Assembly: GCF_032854445.1 (NCBI RefSeq)
Contig: NW_027017996.1
Location: forward strand, 1 to 64,000
DNA from: Liolophura sinensis
Lineage: Eukaryota; Mollusca; Polyplacophora; Chitonida; Chitonidae
Direction: 5' to 3'
DNA length: 64,000 bases
Within the stretch, counting starts at the first letter, position 1. Every line of letters begins with the position of its first letter. Of the stretch, positions 39,281-52,609 are shown piece after piece. A model generated the notes under the pieces. It had not been told where the DNA came from. It worked only from the letters and a program-made list of their open reading frames with translations, and made no database searches. A program made the position numbers and the translations under genes.

Positions 39281-42260
39281 TTACAATGTTCATCTGGTAA
39301 CTGAACATCCTATTATAATGATTACATTGCTCATCTTGTAACTGAGCATGTTTTTATAATGATTACAATGTTCACCTTGTAACTAAGCACACTATTGTAA
39401 TGATTTCAATGTTCTCCTTGTAACTGAGCACATTATTATAATGATTGCAATGTTCATCTTGTAACTGAATATGCTATTGCAATCATTACAATGTCCATTT
39501 TGCAACTGAGCATGCTTGTATACTGATTACAATGTTCACCTTGCAACTGATGATGTTTTTATAATGATTACAACGTTCATCTTGTAACTGAACATGCAAT
39601 TATAAGGATTACAATGTTCACTTTGTAACTGATCATGCTATTACAATGATTACAATGTTCATCTTGTAACTACATATGCTATAATAATGATTACAATGTT
39701 CATCTTGTAACTACATATGCTAATATAATAATTGCAATATTCCTTTTGTAACTGAGCATGCTATTATATTGATTACAATGGTGATTTTGTAACCGTTGAC
39801 GCTATTATAATGATTACAATGTTCACTTTGTAACTGAACATGCTATTACAATGATTACAATGTTCATCTTGTAACTGAACATGCTATTATGTCGATTACA
39901 ATCTTCATCTTGCAACTGAGCATGATATTATAATGATTACAATGTTCATCTTGTAATTGAACGTGCTAATATAATGAATACATTGTTCATTTTGTAACTG
40001 ATGATGTTATTATAATGATTACAATATTCATCTTGTAACTAAATATGCTTATGTAATGATTACAATGTCCATTTTGCAACTGAGCATGCTTTTATACTTA
40101 CAATGTCCACCTTATAACTGAACATGCTATTATAATGATTAGAATGTTCATCTTGTAACTGAGCATGATTTTATAAAGATTACAATGTTCACCTTGTAAC
40201 TGAACATACTTTTATAATGATTACAATGTTCATCTTGTAATTGAACGTGCTAATATAATGAATACAATGTTTACTTTGTAACTGATGATGTTATTATAAT
40301 GATTACAATATTCATGTTGTAAGTGAATATGCTAATGTAATGATTATAATGTCCATTTTGCAACTGAGCATGCTTGTATACTGATTACAATGTTCACCTT
40401 GTAACTGTTTATGTTTTTATAATGATTACAATGTTCATCTTGTAACTGAACATGCAATTATAAGGATAACAATGTTCACTTTGAAACTGAACATGCTATT
40501 ACAATGAATCCATGGTTCACCTTGTAACTGAGCGCATTATTATAATGATTACAATGTTCATCTTGTAACTGAATATGCTATTGTAATGATTACAATGTCC
40601 ATTTTGCAACTGAGCATACTTATATACTGATTACAATGTTCACCTTGCAACTGATGATGTTTCTATAATGATTACAATGTTCACTTTGTAACTGAACATG
40701 CTATTACAAAGATTACATTGTTCACCTTGTAACTGAGCACATTATTATAATGATTACAATGTTTATCTTGTAAGTGAACATGCTAATGTAATGATTACAA
40801 TATCCATTTTGCAACTGAGCATGCTTTTATACTGATTACAATGTTCACTTTGTAACTGATGATATTTTTATTATGATTATAATGTTCATCTTGTAACTAC
40901 ATATGGTATAATAATGATTACAATGTTCGTCTTGTAACTACATATGCTAATATAATAATTGCAAAATTCATTTTGTAACTAAGCATGCTATTATTTTGAT
41001 TACAATGGTGATTTTGTAACCGTTGACGCTATTATAATGATTACAATGTTTACTTTGTAACTGAACATGCTATTACAATGATTACAATGTTCATCTTGTA
41101 ACTGAACATGCTATTATGTCGATTACAATCATTATCTTGTAACTGAAAATGATATTATAATGATTACAATGTTTATCTTGCAACTGAAAATGATATTATA
41201 ATGATTACAATGTTCACTTCGTAACTGATCATGCTATTTTAACTATTACAATGTTCATCTTGTAACTGGGCATGTTTTTATAATGATTACAATGTTCATC
41301 TTGTAACTGAGCACGCTATTGTAATGATTATAATGTTCACCTTGTAACTGAGCACATGATTATAATGATTACAATGTTCATCTTGTAACTGAATATGCTA
41401 TTGCAATGATTACAATGTCCAATTTGCAACTGAGCATGCTTGTATACTGATTACAATGTTCACCTTGCAACTGATGATGTTTTTATCATGATTACAATGT
41501 TCATCTTGTAACTGAACATGCAATTATAAGGATTACAATGTTCACTTTGTAACTGAACATGCTATTACAATGATTACAATGTTCATCTTGTAACAGAACA
41601 TGCTATTATGTCGATTACAATCTTCATCTTGCAACTGAAAATGATATTATAATGATTACAATGTTTATCTTGAAACTAAGCATGCTATTATAATGATTAC
41701 AATGTTCACTTTGTAACTGAACATGCTATTAGAAGTATTACAATGTTCATCTTGTAACTGGGCATGTTTTTATAATAATTACAATGTTCACCTTGTAACT
41801 GAACATGCTATTATAATGATTACAATGTTCATTTTGCAACTGAGCATGCTTTTATACTGATTACAATGTTCACCTTGTAACTGATGATGTTTTTATAATG
41901 ATTACAATGTTCATCTTTTAACTTAGCATGCTATTATAATGATGACAATGTTCATTTTGTAAATGAGCACGCTATTATACTGTTTACAATGTTCATCTTG
42001 TAACTGAGCATGCTATTATAATGATTACAATGTTCATGTTGTAATTGAACGTGCTAATATAATGAATACAATGTTCATTTTGTAACTGATGATGTTATTA
42101 TAATGATTACAATATTCATCTTGTAACTGAACATGCTATTATGATTACAATTTTCATCCTGTAACTGAGCTTTCTATTATAATGATTACAATGTTTACCT
42201 TGTAAGTGAGCGTGATAATATAATGTTTACAATGTTTATCTTGTAACTGAGCATGCTATC
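39281..42260. repeat. 41-bp satellite array S4
   Basis: Satellite between long modules C and D, about 3.0 kb. From about 39450 onward it matches S3 from about 34470 at an offset of 4978 bp, so modules C and D with their upstream satellite form a tandem duplication. Differences are few, for example CAATCATTAC at 39480, TAACAGAACATG near 41591 and TTTATTATGATTATAATG near 40865. No gene is seen. Confidence 0.96.
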
Positions 42261-42784
42261 ATAAGACACGAGTCTCTTTAACTGGATTTAGTCTATTTCA
42301 GCTGAGGGGAAAAATGAAAGATTTAGTGTGGATAAAGTGTGGGGATAAGATGAGCTTTTTAGCGTGTATTTGGTCCAAACTGCATCTTTGTACCGTTGAT
42401 CGTTGAGAAGAAATAGAAGGCATTTCTCAATATTGGCACTTAAAAGATGGTGCCAGCTAGGAAATCAGCTCTAACCCCAGTGTTCCATGTGGGATTACAG
42501 AGGGCGATGGCGTGCTGACCCCATCGGTAACTGAGGCCCTCCTCAAACAAAAATTAAATAAGTAAGTAAAATGTAAAACGTTGTGAGGCCGATAGAAAAT
42601 CATGTGTTTCTCTAACTGATTTCACTCCAATATATTCTTTCATCCAGCGTGTTGACAGAGTCAGTGGAATTCGGATGTTTAAATGGTTTCAAGCAACGAA
42701 GTATCATTACTTCAAGATATTAATATAACCTGAAGCTTCTAAACCTGGATCACTGTGTTTTCCTGAATCGTTGATTAAATCAAT

Positions 42785-42924
42785 TAACACCATACTGAAT
42801 CTCTGTTGCACCGTAAACACCATCCTGAATCTCTGCTGCACAGTAAATACCATCCTGAAACACTGCTACACAGTAAGCACCATCCTGAATCTCTGCTGCA
42901 CAGTAAACACCGTCAGGAATTTTA
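42785..42924. repeat. 30-bp minisatellite in module D
   Basis: Same four-unit repeat as at 37821-37960, with units starting at 42795, 42825, 42855 and 42885 and no change in unit number between the two modules. The following base pattern is TTTTACACTGACTGCG, against TTTTACACTTACTGCG in C. The open frames here (42780-43037 minus, 42806-42991 plus) are not genes. Confidence 0.85.
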
Positions 42925-42983
42925 CACTGACTGCGATCAGATAGCATTTTTCTGTATAGACATGTATGTCGCTGTGCAGCTGA

Positions 42984-43349
42984 GTGAGTGAGTGAGTGCT
43001 TGGGGTTTAACGTCGTACTCAACAATTTTTCAGTCATATGACGACGAAGGAATCATTAGGGTGCATGCACGTTTAATGTGCCTCCTTGTTGCAGGACGGA
43101 TTTTCACTGCTCTTTTATTTAGTGCTGCATCACTGAGACGACTTACCGAAGGCAAGTAAGCCGCCCCGCCCGAGCCATTATACTGAAACGGGTCAACCAG
43201 TCGTTGCACTATCCCCCTTCATGCTGAACGCCAAACGAGGAAGTCACAACTTCCTCTTTTAAAGTCTTAGGTGTGACTCGACCAAGGATTGATCCTGGAT
43301 CTACCGGTCCCGAAGCGGACGCTCTACCAACTGTGCTATCCGGGCCGGT
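42984..43349 (-). mobile_element. tRNA-derived SINE, copy D
   Basis: SINE with four GAGT tail units. The left target-site copy has one change (CTGTGCAGCTGA at 42972-42983) while the right copy (43350-43361) keeps CTGTGCAACTGA. Other variants match C, apart from TTTTCACTGC where C has TTTTCACCGC. Confidence 0.87.
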
Positions 43350-44244
43350 CTGTGCAACTGACGATCAGATAACATTTATCTGTAAAGACATGTATGTCTC
43401 TGCGCCATTTACTGTACCTATGTCTTTCACTTCAGGCAAACCTTAGTCCTCCCATACATAACCCCACCTGACAAGGCTCCTACTCAGGCTATTTTATTTC
43501 CTAGTGAAAGGAAGGCTTTAAGCATACATGTTTGTATATATAATGTTAGTGGAGCGAGTTTTCAGTAATACACAATTAACATATAACAGACCTATCAAAA
43601 CCCTCACAGAATCCAAACGAAGTCCACCGTAAGCACTCTGGAAAAAACATATTAGGAGCTCAAGTACGTCTATATCGCATTTTTTATTTCATTTCTAACA
43701 TGATGAGATCACAGAGCTGTTACATTTATCTGTCAAAACCGTTAGTTTAATAAGTTACATATTTGTCCTGAAAGAAAGAGACAAAGTTATTGATCTCATT
43801 AACGTACGTGTACCTGCCGACGAGCATCAGTTACCATTGTCAGCAAGACTAGTCCCGATATAGAAGAACCGTAGAGAAAACCATAAAAGAATTGGGGTCG
43901 AATTTTCTGATTTTATTGCAGTCAGATTAATTTCACAGATATCGTATTCTACACATTTGGCCCATTGCCAGAACGCTGCGAATAGGGGTGCGAAACAATG
44001 CATGTATTTTTCATTGAGGAATGAAGAAAATGGTTTTAAAAAAGGACAAACATAAGTTCTCTTAAATATGCATACCTGTAGTTTCCGTTCTGAAAGGCTA
44101 AACAGTCTAACAAAGGGCCATTTGATTTAAGAACATGCCTATTAAAATATTACATGTAATTAACATAAATACGATATGATGGCGTTTAGTTAAACTAAGG
44201 TGAATATACCAGAGTTTGGAAGCGATTTATTCTAAAAATAATTC

Positions 44245-45164
44245 TTACAATGTTCATCTGGTAACTGAACATGCTATTATAATGATTACATTGCTCATCT
44301 TGTGACTGCGCACGCTATTATACTGATTACAATGTTCATCTTGTAACTGGGCATACTAGTGTAATAATTAAAATATTAATTTTGTAACTGAGCATGCTAT
44401 TATACTGATTACAATGTTCATCTTGTAACTGAACATGCTATTATAATGATTACAATGTTCATGTTGTAACTGAGCATGCTATTATACGAATTACAATCTT
44501 CATCTTGTAACTGAGCATGCTATTATAATGATTACATTGCTCATCTTGTAACTGAATATGCTATTGCAATGATTACAATGTCCATTTCGCAACTGAGCAT
44601 GCTTGTATACTGATTACAATGTTCACCTTGTAACTGATGATGTTTTTATAATGATTACAATGTTCATCTTGTAACTGAACATGCAATTATAAGGATTACA
44701 ATGTTCACTTTGTAACTGAACATGCTATTACAATGATTACAATGTTCATCTTGTAACTGAACATGCTATTATGTCGATTACAATCTTCATCTTGCAACTG
44801 AGCATGATATTATAATGATTACAATGTTCATCTTGTAATTGAACGTGCTAATATAATGAATACAATGTTCATTTTGTAACTGATGATGTTATTATAATGA
44901 TTACAATATTCATCTTATAACTGAATATGCTTATGTAATGATTACAATGTCCATTTTGCAACTGAGCATGCTTGTATACTGATTACAATGTTCACCTTGC
45001 AAATGATGATGTTTTTATAATGATTACAATGTTCATCTTGTAACTGAACATGCAATTATAAGGATTACAATGTTCACTTTGTAACTTAACATGCTATTAC
45101 AATGATTACAATGTTCATTTTGTAACTGAACATGCCATTATGTCGATTACAATCTTCATCTTGT
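44245..45164. repeat. 41-bp satellite array S5 (shortest)
   Basis: Only 920 bp, about 22 monomers, separates modules D and E. The start repeats the usual post-module series (CATACTAGTGTAATAATT), then jumps to the TATTGCAATG series. The end is the usual pre-short-module series finishing CATCTTGT. The array looks like a deletion derivative of the longer inter-module arrays. No gene is seen. Confidence 0.95.
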
Positions 45165-46442
45165 ATGTATGTCGCTGTGCAACTGAGTGAGTGAGTGCTT
45201 GGGGTTTAACGTCGTACTCAACAATTTTTCAGTCATATGACGACGAAGGAATCATTAGGGTGCATGCACGTGTAATGTGCCTCCTTGTTGCAGGACGGAT
45301 TTTCACCGCTCTTTTATTTAGTGCTGCATCACTGAGACGACTTACCGAAGGCAAGTAAGCCGCCCCGTCCGGGCCATTATGCTGAAACGGGTCAACCAGT
45401 CGTTGCACTATCCCCTTCATGCTGAACGCCAAACGAGGAAGTTACAACTTCCTCTTTTAAAGTCTTAGGTGTGACTCGACCAAGGATTGATCCTGGATCT
45501 ACCGGTCCCGAAGCGGACGCTCTACCAACTGTGCTATCCGGGCCGGTCTGTGCAACTGACGATCAGATAACATTTATCTGTAAAGACATGTATGTCTCTG
45601 CGCCATTTACTGTACCTATGTCTTTCACTTCAGGCAAACCTTAGTCCTCCCATACATAACCCCACCTGACAAGGCTCCTACTCAGGCTATTTTATTTCCT
45701 AGTGAAAGGAAGGCTTTAAGCAAACATGTTTGTACATATAATATTAGTGGAGCGAGTTTTCAGTAATACACAATTAACATATAACAGACCTATCAAAACC
45801 CTCACAGAATCCAAACGAAGTCCACCGTAAGCACTCTGGAAAAAAAATATTAGGATCTCAAGTACGTCTATATCGCATTTGTTATTTCATTTCTAACATG
45901 ATGAGATCACAGAGCTGTTACATTTATCTGTCAAAACCGTTAGTTTAATAAGTTACATATTTGTCCTGAAAGAAAGAGACAAAGTTATTGATCTCATTAA
46001 CGTACGTGTACCTGCCGACGAGCATCAGTTACCATTGTCAGCAAGACTAGTCCCGATATAGAAGAACCGTAGAGAAAACCATCAAAGAAATGGGGTCGAA
46101 TTTTCTGATCTTATTGCAGTCAGATTAATTTCACAGATATCGTATTCTACACATTTGGCCCATTGCCAGTACGCTGCAAATAGGGGTGCGAAACAATGCA
46201 TGTATTTTTCATTGAGGAATGAAGAAAATGGTTTTAAAAAAGGACAAACTTAAGTTCTCTTAAATATGCATACCTGTATTTTTCGTTTTGAAAGGCTAAA
46301 CAGTCTAACAAAGGGCCACTTGACTTAAGAACATGCCTATTACAATATTACATGTAATTAACATAAATACGATATGATGGCGTTTAGTTAAACTAAGGTG
46401 AATATACCAGAGTTTGGAAGCGATTTATTCTAAAAATAATTC
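45165..46442 (-). repeat. SINE-bearing module E (short form)
   Basis: Short-form module with the standard left fusion and right end. Its right arm (45560-46442) carries A/B-type AAACATGTTTGTACATATAATATTAG but also private changes: AAAAAAATATTAGGATC, GAAATGGGGTCG, CCTGTATTTTTCG and GGGCCACTTGAC. The last is shared with module H, evidence of exchange between them. Confidence 0.9.
45187..45547 (-). mobile_element. tRNA-derived SINE, copy E
   Basis: Target-site duplications at 45175-45186 and 45548-45559 and three GAGT units. A mix of lineage markers: CGTACTCAACAA as in C/D, but CACGTGTAATG, CCATTATGCTG and AAGTTACAAC as in A/B. Private change CCCGTCCGGGCC. The run before CTTCATGC is one C shorter than in C/D (CTATCCCCTTC). 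Confidence 0.87.
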
Positions 46443-47529
46443 TTACAATGTTCATCTGGTAACTGAACATGCTATTATAATGATTACATTGCTCATCTTG
46501 TAACTGAGCACGCTATTATACTGATTACAATGTTCATCTTGTAACTGGGCATACTAGTGTAATAATTAAAATATTAATTTTGTAACTGAGCATGCTATTA
46601 TACTGATTACAATGTTCATCTTGTAACTGAACATGCTATTATAATGATTACAATGTTCATGTTGTAACTGAGCATGCTATTATACGAATTACAATTTTCA
46701 TCTTGTAATTGAGCATGCTATTATAATGATTACATAGCTCATCTTGTATTTGAGCATGCTATTTTAACTATTACAATGTTCATCTTGTAACTGGGCATAG
46801 TTTTATAATGATTACAATGTTCACCTTGTAACTGAGCACGCTATTGTAATGATTTCAATGTTCTCCTTGTAACTGAGCACATTATTATAATGATTGCAAT
46901 GTTCATCTTGTAACTGAATATGCTATTGCAATAATTACAATGTCCATTTTGCAACTGAGCATGCTTGTATACTGATTACAATGTTCACCTGGGAACTGAT
47001 GATGTTTTTATAATGATTACAACGTTCATCTTGTAACTGAACATGCAATTATAAGGATTACAATGTTCACTTTGTAACTGAACATGCTATTACAATGATT
47101 ACAATGTTCATCTTGTAACTGAACATGCTATTATGTCGATTACAATCTTTATCTTGCAACTGAGCATGATATTATAATGATTACAATGTTCATCTTGTAA
47201 TTGAACGTGCTAATATAATGAATACAATGTTCATTTTGTAACTGATGATGTTTATATAATGATTACAATATTCATCTTGTAACTAAATATGCTTATGTAA
47301 TGATTACAATGTCCATTTTGCAACTGAGCATTCTTTTATATTTACAATGTCCACCTTGTAACTGAACATGCTATTATAATGATTAGAATGTTCATCTTGT
47401 AACTGAGCATGTTTTTATAAAGATTACAATGTTCACCTTGTAACTGAACATGCTTTTAAAATGATTACAATGCTCATCTTGTAACTGAACATGCTATTAT
47501 AATGATTACAATGTTCATGTTGTAACTGA

Positions 47530-48830
47530 ACATGCTATTATACGAATTACAATCTTCATCTTGTAATTGAGCATGCTATTATAATGATTACATTGCTCAT
47601 CTTGTAACTGAATATGCTATTGCAATGATTACAATGTCCATTTTGCAACTGAGCATGCTTGTATACTGATTACAATGTTCACCTTGGAACTGATGATGTT
47701 TTTATAATGATTACAATGTTCATCTTGTAACTGAACATGGAATTATAAGGATTACAATGTTCACTTTGTAACTGAACATGCTATTACAATGTTTACAATG
47801 TTCATCTTGTAACTGAACATGCTATTATGTCGATTACAATCTTCATCTTGCAACTGAGCATGATATTATAATGATTACAATGTTCATCTTGTAATTGAAC
47901 GTGCTAATATAATGAATACAATGTTCATTTTGTAACTGATGATGTTATTATAATGATTACAATATTCATCTTGTAACTGAATATGCTTATGTAATGATTA
48001 CAATGTCCATTTTGCAACTGAGCATGCTTTTATACTTACAATGTCCACCTTGTAACTGAACATGCTATTATAAAGATTACAATGTTCACCTTGTAACTGA
48101 ACATGCTTTTATAATGATTACAATGTTCATCTTGTAATTGAACGTGCTAATATAATGAATACAATGTTTACTTTGTAACTGATGATGTTATTATAATGAT
48201 TACAATATTCATCTTGTAAGTGAATATGCTAATGTAATGATTACAATGTTTATCTTGCAACTGAGCATGCTTGTATACTGATTACAATGTTCACCTTGCA
48301 ACTGATGATGTTTTTATAATGATTACAATGTTCATCTTGTAACTGAACATGCTATTATGTCGATTACAATCTTCATCTTGCAACTGAGCATGTTTTTAAA
48401 ATGATTACTATGTTCACCTTGTAACTGAACATGCTTTTATAATGATTACAATGTTTATGTTGTAAGTCAACGAGCTAATATAATGAATACAATGCTTATG
48501 TTGTAACTGATGATGTTATTATAATGATTACAATATTCATCTTGTAAGTGAATATGCTAATGTAATGATTACAGTGTCCATTTTGCAACTGAGCATGCTT
48601 GTATACTGATTACAATGTTCACCTTAAAACTGTTTACTTTTTATAATGATTACAATGTTCATCTTGTAACTGAACATGCAATTATAAGGATTACAATGTT
48701 CACTTTGTAACTGAACATGCTATTACAATGATTACATTGTTCACCTTGTAACTGAGCACATTATTATAATGATTACAATGTTCATCTTGTAACTTAATAT
48801 GCTATTGTAATGATTACATTGCTCATCTTG
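47530..48830. repeat. 36-monomer higher-order unit in S6, first copy
   Basis: Repeats at an offset of 1472 bp (36 x 41 minus 4: one GAT-less monomer and one CTGTTTACTTTTT monomer). Anchors: CATTGCTCATC at 47591 and 49063, the CAATGTTCATC monomer at 48121 and 49593, and GTATACTGATTAC at 48601 and 50073. The same 1472-bp offset occurs in S8, so the unit predates the copying of these larger segments. Confidence 0.82.
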
Positions 48831-49001
48831 TAACTGAGCACGCTATTATACTGATTACAATGTTCATCTTGTAACTGGGCATACTAGTGTAATAATTAAT
48901 ATAATTATTTTGTAACTGAGCATGCTATTATACTGATTACAATGTTCATCTTGTATCTGAACATGCTATTATAATGATTACAATGTTCATGTTGTAACTG
49001 A

Positions 49002-50270
49002 GCATGTTATTATACGAATTACAATCTTCATCTTGTAATTGAGCATGCTATTATAATGATTACATTGCTCATCTTGTAACTGAATATGCTATTGCAATGA
49101 TTACAATGTCCATTTTGCAACTGAGCATGCTTGTATACTGATTACAATGTTCACCTTGGAACTGATGATGTTTTTATAATGATTACAATGTTCATCTTGT
49201 AACTGAACATGCAATTATAAGGATTACAATGTTCACTTTGTAACTGAACATGCTATTACAATAATTACAATGTTCATCTTGTAACTGAACATGCTATTAT
49301 GTCGATTACAATCTTCATCTTGCAACTGAGCATGATATTATAATGATTACAATGTTCATCTTGTAATTGAACGTGCTAATATAATAAATACATTGTTCAT
49401 TTTGTAACTGATGATGTTATTATAATGATTACAATATTCATCTTGTAACTGAATATTCTTATGTAATGATTACAATGTCAATTTTGCAACTGAGCATGCT
49501 TTTATACTTACAATGTCCACCTTGTAACTGAACATGCTATTATAAAGATTACAATGTTCACCTTGTAACTGAACATGCTTTTATAATGATTACAATGTTC
49601 ATCTTGTAATTGAACGTGCTAATATAATGAATACAATGTTTACTTTGTAACTGATGATGTTATTATAATGATTACAATATTCATCTTGTAAGTGAATATG
49701 CTAATGTAATGATTACAATGTTTATCTTGCAACTGAGCATGCTTGTATACTGATTACAATGTTCACTTTGCAACTGATGATGTTTTTGTAATGATTACAA
49801 TGTTCATCTTGTAACTGAACATGCTATTATGTCGATTACAATCTTCATCTTGCAACTGAGCATGTTTTTAAAATGATTACTATGTTCACCTTGTAACTGA
49901 ACATGCTTTTATAATGATTACAATGTTTATCTTGTAAGTGAACGAGCTAATATAATGAATACAATGCTTATGTTGTAACTGATGATGTTATTATAATGAT
50001 TACAATATTCATCTTGTAAGTGAATATGCTAATGTAATGATTACAATGTCCATTTTGCAACTGAGCATGCTTGTATACTGATTACAATGTTCACCTTGAA
50101 ACTGTTTACTTTTTATAATGATTACAATGTTCATCTTGTAACTGAACATGCAATTATAAGGATTACAATGTTCACTTTGTAACTGAACATGCTATTACAA
50201 TGATTACATTGTTCACCTTGTAGCTGAGCACATTATTATAATGATTACAATGTCCATTTTGCAACTGAGC
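49002..50270. repeat. 36-monomer higher-order unit in S6, second copy
   Basis: Partner of 47530-48830. Differences include CACTTTGCAACTGATG against CACCTTGCAACTGATG and TAAGTGAACGAGC against TAAGTCAACGAGC. Boundaries are approximate. Confidence 0.78.
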
Positions 50271-51331
50271 ATGCTTGTATACTGATTACAATTTTCACTT
50301 TGCAACTGATGATGTTTTTATAATGATTACAATGTTCACTTTGAAAGTGAACATGCAATTATAAGGAATACAATGTTCACTTTGTAACTGAACATGCTTT
50401 TACAATGATTACATTGTTCACCTTATAACTGAGCACATTATTATAATAATTACAATGTTCATCTTGTAAGTGAATATGCCTAATGTAATGATTACAATAT
50501 CCATTTTGGCAACTAAGCATGCTTTTATACTGATTACAATGTTCACCTTGTAACTGATGATGTTTTTATAATGATTACAATGTTCATCTTGTAACTACAT
50601 ATGCTATAATAATGATTACAATGTTCATCTTGTAATAAAATATGCTAATATAATGATTGCAATATTCATTTTGTAACTGAGCATGCTATTATATTGATTA
50701 CAATGGTGATTTTGTAACCGTTGACGCTATTATAATGATTACAATGTTTACTTTGTAACTGAACATGCTATTACAATGATTACAATCTTCATCTTGTAAC
50801 TGAACATGCTATTATGTCGATTACAGTCTTCATCTTGTAACTGAAAATGATATTTTAATGATTACAATGTTTATCTTGCAACTGAGCATGCTATTATAAT
50901 GATTACAATGTTCACTTCGTAACTGATCATGCTATTTTAACTATTACAATGTTCATCTTGTAACTGGGCATGTTTTTATAATGATTACAATGTTCATCTT
51001 GTAACTGAGCCACGCTATTGTAATGATTACAATGTTCACCTTGTAACTGAGCACATGATTATAATGATTACAATGTTCATCTTGTAACTGAATATGCTAT
51101 TGTAATGATTACAATGTCCATTTTGCAACTGAGCATGCTTGTATACTGATTACAATGTTCACCTTGCAACTGATGATGTTTTTATAATGATTACAATGTT
51201 CATCTTGTAACTGAACATGCAATTATAAGGATTACAATGTTCACTTTGTAACTTAACATGCTATTACAATGATTACAATGCTCATTTTGTAACTGAACAT
51301 GCTATTATGTCGATTACAATCTTCATCTTGT

Positions 51332-52609
51332 ATGTATGTCGCTGTGCAACTGAATGAGTGAGTGCTTGGGGTTTAACGTCGTATCTAAACAATTTTTCAG
51401 TCATATGACGACGAAGGAATCATTAGGGTGCATGCACGTGTAATGTGCCTCCTTGTTGCAGGACGGATTTTCACCGCTCTTTTATTTAGTGCTGCATCAC
51501 TGAGACGACTTACCGAAGGCAAGTAAGCCGCCCCGCCCGAGCCATTATGCTGAAACGGGTCAACCAGTCGTTGCACTATACCCTTCATGCTGAACGCCAA
51601 ACGAGGAAGTTACAACTTCCTCTTTTAAAGTCTTAGGTGTGACTCGACCAAGGATTGATCCTGGATCTACGGTCCCGAAGCGGACGCTCTACCAACTGTG
51701 CTATCCGGGCCGGTCTGTGCAACTGACGATCAGATAACATTTATCTGTAAAGACATGTATGTCTCTGCGCCATTTACTGTGCCTATGTCTTTCACTTCAG
51801 GCAAACCTTAGTCCTCCCATACATAACCCCACCTGACAAGGCTCCTACTCAGGCTATTTTATTTCCTAGTGAAAGGAAGGCTTTAAGCAAACATGTTTGT
51901 ACATATAATATTAGTGGAGCGAGTTTTCAGTAATACACAATTAACATATAACAGACCTATCAAAACCCTCACAGAATCCAAACGAAGTCCACCGTAAGCA
52001 CTCTGGAAAAAACATATTAGGAGCTCAAGTACGTCTATATCGCATTTGTTATTTCATTTCTAACATGATGAGATCACAGAGCTGTTACATTTATCTGTCA
52101 AAACCGTTAGTTTAATAAGGTACATATTTGTCCTGAAAGAAAGAGACAAAGTTATTGATCTCATTAACGTACGTGTACCTGCCGACGAGCATCAGTTACC
52201 ATTGTCAGCAAGACTAGTCCCGATATAGAAGAACCGCAGAGAAAACCATCAAAGAATTGGGGTCGAATTTTCTGATCTTATTGCAGTCAGATTAATTTCA
52301 CAGATATCGTATTCTACACATTTGGCCCATTGCCAGTACGCTGCAAATAGGGGTGCGAAACAATGCATGTATTTTTCATTGAGGAATGAAGAAAATGGTT
52401 TTAAAAAAGGACAAACTTAAGTTCTCTTAAATATGCATACCTGTAGTTTCCGTTTTGAAAGGCTAAAAAGTCTAACAAAGGGCCATTTGACTTAAGAACA
52501 TGCCTATTACAATATTACATGTAATTAACATAAATACGATATGATGGCGTTTAGTTAAACTAAGGTGAATATACCAGAGTTTGGAAGCGATTTATTCTAA
52601 AAATAATTC
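51332..52609 (-). repeat. SINE-bearing module F (short form)
   Basis: Short-form module close to A and B in both SINE and right arm (51727-52609), at a spacing of 6168 bp from E. Private changes include TACTGTGCCTATG near 51776, AATAAGGTACAT and CTAAAAAGTCTAAC. The GGGTCGAATTTTC variant is shared with E. Confidence 0.9.
51354..51714 (-). mobile_element. tRNA-derived SINE, copy F
   Basis: Target-site duplications at 51342-51353 and 51715-51726. The first tail unit is mutated to GAAT (CAACTGAATGAGTG). One C is missing from the tRNA-like head (GATCTACGGTCC, elsewhere GATCTACCGGTCC), between the A and B boxes. A/B-type CGTATCTAAACAA and AAGTTACAAC are present. The minus frame 51397-51600 is internal and is not a gene. 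Confidence 0.87.

Larger units (their letters stand above)
34470..39449. repeat. 4.97-kb satellite-plus-module tandem duplication, first copy
   Basis: Copy one of a tandem pair whose second copy runs from about 39450 to about 44300. The offset is 4978 bp in the satellite part and drops to 4964 bp after the A-rich tail in the module left arm, where copy two is 14 bp shorter. After the right junctions the copies diverge within two monomers: after C comes GAGCATGTTTTTATAATG, after D comes TGCGCACGCTATTATACTG. Confidence 0.85.
42261..44244 (-). repeat. SINE-bearing module D (long form)
   Basis: Second long-form module, laid out as module C: left arm, retroelement-like tail (near 42446-42570), minisatellite, split 50-bp duplication, SINE and right arm. 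It shares with G the derived right-arm variants TTTTTTATTTC, AACCGTAGAG, CCATAAAAGAATT, CAGAACGCTG, CATAAGTTCTC, TTTGATTTAAG and ATTAAAATATTAC, none of which are in C. The right arm is 43362-44244. No gene is recognised. Confidence 0.88.
39450..44303. repeat. 4.97-kb satellite-plus-module tandem duplication, second copy
   Basis: Second copy, carrying long module D. Its module shows several bases also found in modules G and H but not C, for example TATAATGTTAGTGG and CGCATTTTTTATTTC. Either D changed after duplication or it was partly overwritten by conversion from the G/H lineage. Confidence 0.82.
46443..51331. repeat. 41-bp satellite array S6
   Basis: About 4.9 kb of satellite. It contains a two-copy 36-monomer repeat (period 1472 bp) that recurs in array S8, then the pre-module series shared with S1 and the end of S2. 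Odd single-base gains occur at 50479 (ATGCCTAATG), 50508 (TTTTGGCAAC) and 51010 (GAGCCACGC), all breaking the 41-bp register by one. No gene is seen. Confidence 0.96.
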
